DNA from: a virus
Virus record (IMG/VR): IMGVR_UViG_3300035698_014029
Coordinates: 1 to 64,000 of that record
Strand: one strand, 5' to 3'
Length of the DNA: 64,000 bases
Made by a program: the position numbers and the translations under genes. Position 1 is the stretch's first letter, and each line of letters begins with the position of its first letter. Below, piece by piece: positions 43,503 through 52,100 of this stretch. The notes below the pieces were generated by a model. That model did not search any database and was not told where the DNA came from. It saw only the letters and a list, made by a program, of their open reading frames with translations.

Positions 43503-45251
43503 ATGATAAAATTTAAAAATGTAGTAAGTTTATTTGATGGACATAGTGGAGGAAGGATTGCATTAGATATTCAAGGTATAAAATATGAGAATTATTATTC
43601 TAGTGAAATAGATAAATATGCAATACAGGCTTCTGATGCTGTTTTCCCAGATAATATAAAACTTGGGAATGTTATTAAATTACGAAGATATTTAGAAAAG
43701 CCATATTTATTTGAAAGAATGTATAATTGTTCTTTTGTAAAAAAAGAGAATAAACAATTAATATTACATTGTACTGATTTATTATTAGACGGAGTAGATT
43801 TATTAATGGGAGGTTCTCCTTGTACTGGATTTTCATTTGCAGGTAAACAATTAAATTTTAATGATTCGCAAAGTAAATTGTTTTTTGAATTTATTAAAAT
43901 AAAAAATATTTTAAACCCTAGGCTTTTTCTTCTTGAAAATGTAAGGATGAAAAAGGAATATTATGAAGCTATTTCTAAATACGTAGGAGTTGAAGCAATA
44001 AAAGATGAAAAAGGTAAACCTTATATTAATTCTGCTTTAGTAAGTGCTCAAAACAGGATGAGATCGTATTGGACTAATATTGAGGGAGTTAAACAGCCAG
44101 AAGATAGAGGTATTTTATTAAAAGATATTTTAGAAGATGAAAATTCTATAGATGAAAAATATTACATAAAAGGAGTTAAGTTTGATAAATTCTTAAGTGA
44201 ATTAAAAGGGAGATATCTTAAGTTAAATAAAAAAGGTAATTTAAAGCAGAATCAAGATAAGGCTTCTACTTTAACTGGGGGAGGTCATTCAGGGGGCAAT
44301 CATTCAGATATGGATATTCTTCTTGTTGATTACTCACATCAAAATGAAGGGTTGCGTTTTTATGAAGGGAAAGCCCCTACTTTAAATGCTAGAGACTATA
44401 AAGAGCCTAGATGTATTTGTGTAGCACAAAGAGGTCGAAATATAGTTGATGGGAAAAGAAAGGATTATAATGGAGCCCCAACTGAACAACGATTAGAGCC
44501 AAATCTTGACGGCAAAACAAACTGCTTAACTACCGTAGGTAAAGATAATTTAGTATTAATATCTAATTCTAAAAAAAATACAATTACAGATAAATCTATA
44601 TATTATGAAAAGGATACAAGAACCCTTACGATATTGCAAGAATTGCAAGAAATTATTAGAGAGGAAAAGAATGGGGAATGGGCGGTGGCAATCTATGCAC
44701 GATTTTTTAAGGATGACCTACTGTTCAAAAGAATGTATGAAAGTTTCATTTTCAAAGAACAAAAAGGATGTAGTTACAGAGAGGACGAGCAGAGAGAGGG
44801 CACAAAAAATGATAAAGCCGTCTCTATGTGTGAAATGCAAAGTGAAGAATGGACTGGACGTCCATCATATAGATATGAATCCTCTAAACAATTCATTAAA
44901 CAACTTGCAGAGGTTATGTCGGAGCTGTCACTTGAAGATTCACAGACCGAAAAAAATATGTACCGTTTGTGGAAAACCACAAAAAGGGTTAGGTTATTGC
45001 GAAAAGCATTATCAACGATTCAAGAAATATGGAGACCCATTAAAATTGAAACAGAAGAAATCAACATAGATAAAAATAGTTATAAACTAAGAAGGTTAAC
45101 AGTAAGAGAATGTGGTCGTTTACAGACCATTCCTGAACCTATTTTAGATAAAATTTTAGCAAGTGGAGTATCAAATAGTCAACTTTACAAAATATTTGGA
45201 AATGGTTGGAATGTAGAAACAATAGCTCATATATTTAGTTTTATAAAATAA
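43503..45251 (+). CDS. DNA cytosine-5 methyltransferase with nested HNH insertion
   Basis: 582-codon frame. C5-methyltransferase motifs: I FDGHSGGRIALDIQG (11-25), IV GGSPCTGFSFAGKQ with catalytic Cys107, VI LLENV (about 144-147), VIII QNRMRSYWT, IX RRLTVRECGRLQTIPE, and the ending IFGNGWNVETIAHIF. Between TTVGKDNLVL and NSYKLRRLTV, residues about 368-522 are an out-of-frame reading of an HNH endonuclease gene, yet contain no stop. Without them, the enzyme would be about 430 residues, normal for the family. Likely protects phage DNA from host restriction. Whether the long form is active is unknown. Confidence 0.85.
   Translation: MIKFKNVVSLFDGHSGGRIALDIQGIKYENYYSSEIDKYAIQASDAVFPDNIKLGNVIKLRRYLEKPYLFERMYNCSFVKKENKQLILHCTDLLLDGVDLLMGGSPCTGFSFAGKQLNFNDSQSKLFFEFIKIKNILNPRLFLLENVRMKKEYYEAISKYVGVEAIKDEKGKPYINSALVSAQNRMRSYWTNIEGVKQPEDRGILLKDILEDENSIDEKYYIKGVKFDKFLSELKGRYLKLNKKGNLKQNQDKASTLTGGGHSGGNHSDMDILLVDYSHQNEGLRFYEGKAPTLNARDYKEPRCICVAQRGRNIVDGKRKDYNGAPTEQRLEPNLDGKTNCLTTVGKDNLVLISNSKKNTITDKSIYYEKDTRTLTILQELQEIIREEKNGEWAVAIYARFFKDDLLFKRMYESFIFKEQKGCSYREDEQREGTKNDKAVSMCEMQSEEWTGRPSYRYESSKQFIKQLAEVMSELSLEDSQTEKNMYRLWKTTKRVRLLRKALSTIQEIWRPIKIETEEINIDKNSYKLRRLTVRECGRLQTIPEPILDKILASGVSNSQLYKIFGNGWNVETIAHIFSFIK
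44605..45069 (+). CDS. HNH homing endonuclease nested out of frame in methyltransferase
   Basis: 154 residues in the +1 frame of the methyltransferase. Real protein features: three zinc-binding sets (C11, C14, C40, C44; C75, C78, C105, C108; C119, C122, C132, H135) and an HNH core LDVHHIDMNPLNNSLNNLQR (H87, H88) then LCRSCHLKIH. Start ATG 44605, stop at 45069. GC content is visibly higher than in the methyltransferase around it. Such genes cut DNA at uninserted sites and copy themselves. The full length lies within the methyltransferase frame, which stays open across it. Confidence 0.85.
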   Translation: MKRIQEPLRYCKNCKKLLERKRMGNGRWQSMHDFLRMTYCSKECMKVSFSKNKKDVVTERTSRERAQKMIKPSLCVKCKVKNGLDVHHIDMNPLNNSLNNLQRLCRSCHLKIHRPKKICTVCGKPQKGLGYCEKHYQRFKKYGDPLKLKQKKST

Positions 45252-45260
45252 AAATTTGGT

Positions 45261-46622
45261 ATGGATCAATATTTAACTGATAAATTTTTACAAGAATTAT
45301 TTAAACTTTGTTTTGTAAAAAAAAGTATTTTAGATATAGTTAGTGTTAATTTAAAATACGAATATATTCCTAATGAACTAATGAGTTATAAAAAAATACT
45401 CAAATCATTAGTTAATCATTATAAAAAATTAGGAACATCTCCATCTATAGGTTATGTAAGTAATGAAATAAGAGGAGATGATAATGTTCAAAGAATTTTA
45501 AGTGAAATACAAGAATGTGAACTTGTAAATTCAGATGAAACGTTAAGTGCTTTAGAAACCTTTATAAGGCACGTTAAGTTTGAAATACTTCATACAAGGG
45601 TAGCAGAAACCTTTAACAATGGGAATCAAAATGATGCTATTAAAACATTAGCAGAAGAAAGCCAAGAAATTAATGATTTCTCTATATTAAAAAATACAAA
45701 TGCTTTTACAAATGTAATGGAAGGGTTCTGGGATGACTTAGAACAAATAAATAATGACGAAAATACAGTATTCCATGAAAAAGTTCCATTCGGCATAGAC
45801 CCATTAGATGATATTACTTATGGAGGATTAGATAAAGGAGACACTGCTTTATGGATTATGCCATCAGGAGTAGGTAAATCTACAGCTTTAAGATATACTG
45901 GTATGTGGGCTGCTAAGTTAGGATATGGAGTTTTACATGTTCAACTGGAAGGAAGTAAAAGAGAAGCTAAGAAAAAATATAATCAAATTTGGACAGGATT
46001 AAAATACAATGAAATAAGTACTGGTAAAATAAGTGAAGAAAAACTTGAAAAGATAAAAAAATCTTATAATAAATTTAAAATTAGAAATAGAGATGTTCAA
46101 TTATATTCTTTTGAACAATTTGAAGAAGCCTCTATGAAAGATATTAGAGATTTAATTTTAAAATATTTTAAGCAATTTGGTAAAATACCTGATTTATTAA
46201 TAATTGATTATTTAGAACTTGTAAATCCTGGAGATGGTTTTAGATATAATCCTACTGATCCTGCAGCTATAAAAGCTAAATTAACAGGGAATGCTCGAAG
46301 AATGAAGAATTTATGTTTAGAGTTTCCAGAATTAAGAGTTTTAACTGCTACTCAAACAAGTAGTGCTCCTTGGACTAAATCTGATGAAACAAAAGTTATT
46401 ACTAGACATGATACTAAAGGAGATAAGAATTTAGTTGATGCATTTTCCTATGTATTTACTGGAAATCAAACTGATACAGAGTATAAGAATAGAATAATGC
46501 GTATTTATATAGATAAACTTAGAAATTATAAAGCTAAACAGATTGTAAAAATAGCTACAGAATACGATACAGGAATGCTTTATGATCGAAGAAGAAGTAT
46601 AGCTATTAATAAAGCAGCATAA
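45261..46622 (+). CDS. Replicative DNA helicase (DnaB-like)
   Basis: 453 residues. N-terminal helical part, then a RecA-like ATPase: PFGIDPLDDITYGGLDKGDT, Walker A MPSGVGKSTALR (about 200), VLHVQLEGSKREAKKKYNQI, Walker B LLIIDYLELVNPG (about 313), then LTATQTSSAPWTKSDETKV. Unwinds DNA ahead of the polymerase. Primase gene starts 2 bases after its stop, as expected for a primosome pair. An AAAATTTGGTAT string overlaps the ATG. Confidence 0.82.
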   Translation: MDQYLTDKFLQELFKLCFVKKSILDIVSVNLKYEYIPNELMSYKKILKSLVNHYKKLGTSPSIGYVSNEIRGDDNVQRILSEIQECELVNSDETLSALETFIRHVKFEILHTRVAETFNNGNQNDAIKTLAEESQEINDFSILKNTNAFTNVMEGFWDDLEQINNDENTVFHEKVPFGIDPLDDITYGGLDKGDTALWIMPSGVGKSTALRYTGMWAAKLGYGVLHVQLEGSKREAKKKYNQIWTGLKYNEISTGKISEEKLEKIKKSYNKFKIRNRDVQLYSFEQFEEASMKDIRDLILKYFKQFGKIPDLLIIDYLELVNPGDGFRYNPTDPAAIKAKLTGNARRMKNLCLEFPELRVLTATQTSSAPWTKSDETKVITRHDTKGDKNLVDAFSYVFTGNQTDTEYKNRIMRIYIDKLRNYKAKQIVKIATEYDTGMLYDRRRSIAINKAA

Positions 46623-46623
46623 T

Positions 46624-47616
46624 ATGGATAAGAACAAAATCATAAAAGAATTAGGTTTAAGAATGATTGGTTCTAAGGGATGGTACAATAATAAAAACTT
46701 ATTATGTCCTAAGTGTGGTAAAAATGGTGGGAAATTTAATATATTATTTACAGGAACAGGAGGAGCAATTGTTAATTGTTTTAAATGTAAATACAAATCT
46801 TCTATATATGAATTATTACAATCAATAGATAGATTAGATTTATATTCTAAAGAGAGTACTGTTGAAATTAAAAATAGATTAGATACTCCGTTCATTAAAA
46901 TCAAAGATAAAGACGAAATTAAGACTATTCCTTCAATAAAAAAGCCTTTAGGGTATATTCCTATAAAAACAAAGGATGTTTACTTAAATGGTCGTAAATT
47001 CATGAAAGAACACTATGATTTATTTAAACCCGGTTATAGTGGAATAGCTCCTAAAATTACAAAAGATCATATTATATTTCTAATATATCAAAATCATGAG
47101 TTAGTAAGTTGGTTAGCAAGAAGTAAAAGAAGTAAAGAATGGCATAAAAATAATCTTGAAAAATATAAAGAAGATAAAGAAAGTTTAGTATTAAGATATT
47201 ATAATTATACAGGAACTTCTCTTTCTCATATGTTAGGTGGTTATGACGAAATAACTCCATTAACAGATACATTAATATTAGTAGAAGGTTTATTTGATAA
47301 AACATCTGTAGATTATGAATGGCAGTTATATAAACAGGATAAAGTAAAATGTTGTTTTACATTTGGAGATAGTTTAAGTATAGAACAAGTAGATTTAATA
47401 AAACAAACAAATATTAAGAATGTAATACTGTTCTATGACTACAATACGATTAAAGAAAGTAAATCTGCAAGTATGAAACTTTTAGATAATGGTTTGATGG
47501 TTAAAGTGGCAGAAATTAAAAATGATACAGATCCCGGAGAAATGATTTTAGAAGAAATGTCTGAAATATTTTCTGATTTGAAAGATTCTTTGTATTTTTA
47601 TGCAAATAAAGTTTGA
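46624..47616 (+). CDS. DNA primase (zinc finger plus Toprim)
   Basis: 330 residues. Zinc finger CPKC (28-31) and CFKC (52-55). A central region IFLIYQNHELVSWLARSKRS is typical of primases of the T7/DnaG type. Toprim motifs: LILVEGLFDKTS (about 221) and VILFYDYNTIKE (about 262), with DTDPGEM near residue 301. Makes RNA primers for lagging strand synthesis; helicase gene immediately upstream. Overlaps a motif resembling late promoters at its end. Confidence 0.82.
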   Translation: MDKNKIIKELGLRMIGSKGWYNNKNLLCPKCGKNGGKFNILFTGTGGAIVNCFKCKYKSSIYELLQSIDRLDLYSKESTVEIKNRLDTPFIKIKDKDEIKTIPSIKKPLGYIPIKTKDVYLNGRKFMKEHYDLFKPGYSGIAPKITKDHIIFLIYQNHELVSWLARSKRSKEWHKNNLEKYKEDKESLVLRYYNYTGTSLSHMLGGYDEITPLTDTLILVEGLFDKTSVDYEWQLYKQDKVKCCFTFGDSLSIEQVDLIKQTNIKNVILFYDYNTIKESKSASMKLLDNGLMVKVAEIKNDTDPGEMILEEMSEIFSDLKDSLYFYANKV

Positions 47617-47626
47617 TATTTGGTAT
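47615..47626 (+). promoter_or_regulatory. Late-promoter-like motif before 47651 gene
   Basis: GATATTTGGTAT, 24 nt before ATG 47651 and one base different from TAnnTTTG in its first eight. TTTG at 47589-47592, 22 nt upstream, could be a -33 element. Same core and distance as before the scaffold and capsid genes. Confidence 0.5.
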
Positions 47627-47650
47627 TTTAAAGTTTGTAATTAGTTTAAA

Positions 47651-48157
47651 ATGATTGATAGAACAAATCCGAATGGGAAGATAAAAACAAGAGAAATTTC
47701 TTTCCCAGACTACTTCACTAGAAAACAAATTGAATGGATAAGTTATAAGTTTCGAGAAAAAATTTATGATCGTGAATATGAAAAAGTAAAATTTAACGAT
47801 ATTTGCAATAAGATTAAGAAAACTATTGATGATATGTGTTTTAAAAACCAAAAGGCATCAATATTTACTTCAGAAACCGTAAAAGAAAAATATTTAAATA
47901 TGTTTTTCAATGATTTTGGGATTCCGAACCAACAATATCGCGATGAATATCAACGTAAAGTAAAAGGAATGTGGGATAGGATATATTTCTTTAAAGTAGG
48001 ATTTCCAGTTAAAATAAAAGATTCAGATAGAATTGGTAATATTTCAAATTATAATGTTAAGACTGGAGAAGTTATTATAGATCATAATGATGGAAATATT
48101 ACAAGTATTCATGAATCACAAGTAAAAGTAGATAAGGTATTTGATTTATTTGAATAA
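47651..48157 (+). CDS. Hypothetical protein behind own promoter, before terminator
   Basis: 168 residues, charged and mixed (ISFPDYFTRKQIEWISYKFR, then KYLNMFFNDFGIPNQQYRDE), with a C-terminal part that looks like a small beta barrel (FPVKIKDSDRIGNISNYNVK then GEVIIDHNDGNITSIHESQV), similar in feel to KOW/SH3-like folds. It is isolated between a late-type motif and a terminator, which suggests separate, perhaps high-level expression. Not recognised. Confidence 0.6.
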   Translation: MIDRTNPNGKIKTREISFPDYFTRKQIEWISYKFREKIYDREYEKVKFNDICNKIKKTIDDMCFKNQKASIFTSETVKEKYLNMFFNDFGIPNQQYRDEYQRKVKGMWDRIYFFKVGFPVKIKDSDRIGNISNYNVKTGEVIIDHNDGNITSIHESQVKVDKVFDLFE

Positions 48158-48182
48158 TAATTTAGAATAAGTATAAATAACG

Positions 48183-48212
48183 AAATAGGAAGCATAAACT
48201 TCCTATTTTTTT
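48183..48212 (+). terminator. Rho-independent terminator
   Basis: 10-bp perfect stem (AAATAGGAAG with CTTCCTATTT), 6-base loop CATAAA, T run to 48212. The T run merges with the TTTG of the following promoter. Confidence 0.88.
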
Positions 48213-48242
48213 GCAATATAAGATATAATATTTATATGTTTG
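48210..48242 (+). promoter_or_regulatory. Bacteroidota-type promoter fused to terminator
   Basis: TTTG at 48210-48213, TATGTTTG at 48235-48242, spacer 21 nt with AAGATATAA. The ATG inside TATGTTTG (48236) is in frame with the next gene but lies in the -7 element, so the true start is ATG 48251, 8 bases after it. Confidence 0.75.
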
Positions 48243-48250
48243 TAAATAAT

Positions 48251-48508
48251 ATGAAAGAAGTAAAAGCAATAATGAAAGTAGATGCTACTTTCCAAAAACA
48301 TATATTACATGATGATGATATTGAATGGATAAAGAAACACGGATGTACTGTTGAAACTGTTTATAGAACAGTAAAAAAGGGAGAAGAAGTAATATGTGAA
48401 GTTTATTCTACACAAAATTTTTTCTTAGCTGCTCCTTATTATTCGACAATAACTTCAGATGGATATAATTGTTGTTTAATTACTAATTGTGTTGATTTAA
48501 AAAAATAA
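48251..48508 (+). CDS. Hypothetical protein, start set by promoter
   Basis: 85 residues from ATG 48251: MKEVKAIMKVDATFQKHILH, then HGCTVETVYRTVKKGEEVIC and a Cys/Tyr rich end (APYYSTITSDGYNCCLITNC). ATG 48236 is rejected because it lies within the -7 element. First gene of the replication operon that contains the polymerase. No known motif. Confidence 0.55.
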   Translation: MKEVKAIMKVDATFQKHILHDDDIEWIKKHGCTVETVYRTVKKGEEVICEVYSTQNFFLAAPYYSTITSDGYNCCLITNCVDLKK

Positions 48509-48520
48509 AAAAGAAATAAT

Positions 48521-48739
48521 ATGGTACCAATTTTATTTGAATTAGGAATGTTACTTGTTGTTTGTAGTTTAACTCTTAGTGGAGTTAATAGAATATTAAA
48601 GAAAGATAAATTAATTTCTGATTTAATGGATCATATTGAAAGATCAGAAGATTTCTATATAGAAGATGGTGAAGTTGCAAATAAATTTTATAATGCAGCT
48701 TTAAATGATATAAAATATTGGATAAATAAAAAAAAATAA
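48521..48739 (+). CDS. Small membrane protein
   Basis: 72 residues. One hydrophobic segment (VPILFELGMLLVVCSLTL, about 2-19) followed by a charged helical tail (VNRILKKDKLISDLMDHIER). A-rich leader, 13 bases after the previous stop. Function unknown. Confidence 0.55.
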   Translation: MVPILFELGMLLVVCSLTLSGVNRILKKDKLISDLMDHIERSEDFYIEDGEVANKFYNAALNDIKYWINKKK

Positions 48740-48745
48740 AAAATT

Positions 48746-48877
48746 ATGACATTATTTATAGCTTTTATATTGTTATTTAATATAGATGCTCCTTGGTATA
48801 TGTATGTAGTTGCAATTTTCATATGGGTGTTAAGAACATGGTATTACAATCGACAATTTAATGGTATTAAATATTAG
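48746..48877 (+). CDS. Tiny two-span membrane protein
   Basis: 43-residue frame: MTLFIAFILLFNIDAPWYMY then VVAIFIWVLRTWYYN, two hydrophobic stretches divided by DAPW. It starts 7 bases after the upstream stop with an A-rich leader (AAAAAATAAAAAATT) and fills the gap before the next gene. Small, hydrophobic and next to another membrane gene, so a real product is plausible. Confidence 0.45.
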   Translation: MTLFIAFILLFNIDAPWYMYVVAIFIWVLRTWYYNRQFNGIKY

Positions 48878-48892
48878 AATAATGTTAAAGAA

Positions 48893-49150
48893 ATGATAAA
48901 ATACACAATTAAATTAACTAAAAAACAAGAACAAGTTTTAAATAAAAAATTTATTGCTTGGAATAATCCTTATGGAGTTGAAATATGTCATATAGATTTT
49001 AAAAATTATGTGATTAATGATGAATTAATAGAAACAAGAAAAGAATTATGTAAACTTGGGATTTTAGAATATTATAAGGTTGATGATACTTTACATTATT
49101 ATAGATTAACTGGGATTGGTAATAAACTTTATTATTTAATAAATAAATAA
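48893..49150 (+). CDS. Small hypothetical protein, possible winged helix
   Basis: 85 residues: LTKKQEQVLNKKFIAWNNPY, then NYVINDELIETRKELCKLGI then LEYYKVDDTLHYYRLTGIGN. Helix-helix-wing order (a recognition-like helix then a beta wing YYRLTGIG) hints at a winged helix, but no family is recognised. It ends 5 bases before the polymerase ATG. Confidence 0.5.
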   Translation: MIKYTIKLTKKQEQVLNKKFIAWNNPYGVEICHIDFKNYVINDELIETRKELCKLGILEYYKVDDTLHYYRLTGIGNKLYYLINK

Positions 49151-49154
49151 ATAA

Positions 49155-52100
49155 ATGGATAAATTCAAAGAATACCTATTAGATAATAAAATACAATTCA
49201 AAGAAGCAGGGTTTAATAAAGTAAATATAAGTGAAAATATATATCACTTAGTAAGTTCTAATGAAGAGGGTAAGATATTTACAGAAGATTTAATCCTTAT
49301 TACAGAGTATGAAGAATGTGATTTTTATGCTTTTGAATTTGGTGGAAGATATTTCTATACTCCTGTTGGAACTGAAGAAGATATACAATTTAATGAATTA
49401 AAATATATAGGTAAAGCTGAGAATTATACAGAGATATACGCTCCTTTTCTTGGAATACATGGTTCATACGAAATATTAAATGGAAGCCGAGAATATAAAG
49501 ATTGGATTAAAAAAGCAAAATTCCTTGGATGTGATACATTAGGAATATGTGAAAAAAATACTTTGGCAGGAGCAATGAAGTTTCAAATGGAGTGTGGTTA
49601 TAATGGTATTACTTCTATTCTTGGTGCTACATATAGTATATATAATGCTAAGAAAGACTTTAAGTATGATATTAAATGTTACGTAAAGGACGGAGAAGGT
49701 TGGAACAACATTCTAAAAATTAATAAAGAAGTAAATGCTGGGAATGGATATATTTTAGAAGCAGACTTTTTAAAATTAATGAGCGGACTTATTACAATAT
49801 TTAATCCATCTACTTTAAAGTTCGAAGATAATTTTATATTAGATTTAAATGGAGTAGAATATTTCCAATTAGACCCAATAGAATATACTAATAATAAAAG
49901 GGATAAAGATTATCTTTTAAATTTACAAAAATATTATAATTCAATTCCGAAACTTAAACCAATATTTATAACTGATGCTTATTATTTAGATAAAGAAGAT
50001 AGTATTGCTAAATTATTATTAAATGAAATAAGTGGAGTTCGAGAACCAGAAGCAAAAAACCAATATTTTAAATCTGTAGATGATTATTTTAATGAATTAT
50101 CTCCATTATTTTCAAAAGACAATAATTTCCTATTAATGTTTATTGAAGCTATTGAAAATATAAAAGAAATAGTAAAAGAATGTGATTTTAAGATAGATAT
50201 TATGCACAAACACCTTCCTAAATATATTATGACAAAGGAAGAAGAAAAAGTATATAAAACCAATGAAGATTTATTCTGGGGAGCTATTGAAGATGGATTG
50301 GCTACAAGAAAATTAAAAGAGAGTCAAGATGTATGTATCGATAGAATTGGAAAAGAATATAGTGTCATTTCAGCAGGTAAACTACAAGATTATTTTTTGA
50401 TAAATAAAGATCAGATGAGATTTTGTGATGAAAATGAAATATTAACAGGTCCAGGAAGAGGATCAGCTTCAGGATCACTTATCAGTTATTGCATGGGAAT
50501 TACAAAAGTAGATCCATTTGAATATAACTTAATTTTCGAGAGATTTTTGACTGAAGAACGTGCTAAGAATAAAATTGCTGATATTGATATAGATCATTCA
50601 CAGGAACGTAGAAATGAAGTTAAGGTTTATTTAAAAGGAAAATATGGTGAAAATCAATGTTGTTCGGTAGGAACATATACATCTTTAGGTCTTAAAGGTT
50701 GTATAAAAGATATTGCTAAAATATTAGGAGGTTCTAATTATGATTATGCTACTGTAAATTTTGTAACAACTGTTATAGATAATAAAGATGAAACATTAAA
50801 AGATTTATTTAAATTAGCTTCGAAAAAAGAAATTGTAAAGAACTATATTATAAAAAATCCTAATGTATTTTATAATTTACCATTAATACTTAATTCATTA
50901 AGAACAAAATCAACTCATGCTTCTGCATTTATAATTACTCCTACAAATAAAACCTTATTTGAATGGATGCCTGTTAGAGTAGAAAATAAAGATGGTATAA
51001 AGGTTTTAGTTAGTGAATGGGAAGGTACTGAATTAGAAGATGCTGGATTTTTAAAACAAGATATATTAGGACTTTTACAGCTTGATAAATTTAAAGATCA
51101 AATAGATTCTATTAAAGAAATTGAAGGAATTGATATAGATATTGAAAATATACCTTTAAATGATGGAAAAGTTTATGAATATTTTTCTAAAGGGTGGTCA
51201 AAAGACACATTCCAATTTGGAACACATGGATTAACTCAATATACTAAAAAATTAAAACCTGAAAATATTGAAGAATTAATTGCTGCAGTTTCTTTATATA
51301 GACCTGGAGCAATGGAATCTGGATTTCATGAAGATTATATTAAAATTAAACATGGTGAAGAGAAACCTGAATATATGTGGGGATGTAAAGAAATTACTCT
51401 AAATACCTATGGATTAGTGATTTATCAAGAACAAATTATGTTTATATGTCAAAAAGTAGGAGGTTTTAATTTAACAGAAACCGATGAGATTAGAAGAGCA
51501 ATGGGTAAGAAAAAAATGAAACTTATCTTAGAATATAAAGATAGATTTGTTGATGGAGCTTTAAAAAATGGATGTCCTAAAGAAGAGGCTGAAGATATTT
51601 GGAGTAAATTAGAAAGATTTGCTGAATATGGATTTAACCTTTCACACGCTACTACATATGCAATTATAGGATATAGAAGTATGTGGTTTAAAGTTAATTA
51701 TCCAGTTCATTTTTGGTCTACATCTATTAATAAAATAATTGGAAAGAGTGATTTTGATGAGAAGATTTCAGAATATCTTTCAGAAATTTATCAAATTGGA
51801 AATATTCAAATTAAGTCTCCAGATATAAATCAATCAGAAACAGCAGTTAAGACAGATTATAAGAATAATATCATATATTGGGCATTAACAGCAACTAAAC
51901 AAGTTGGAGATGTAGCAACAGCTCAAATTATAAAAGATAGAGAAGATGGTTCTTATTTTTCATTCTCAGAGTTTTATTCAAGACATAAATATAAAGGGAC
52001 TAAAGTAAATAAATCTGTATTTGAAAATTTAATATTAGCAGGAGCTTTTGATGAAATAGAAGAAGTGAGGCATCCTAGTGATAGATTGATGTTAATCCAA

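Noticed and set aside
48236-48250. ATG 48236 as start of the 48251 gene
   Set aside because: It lies inside the TATGTTTG -7 element of a well-formed promoter, so it cannot be in the transcript from that promoter.
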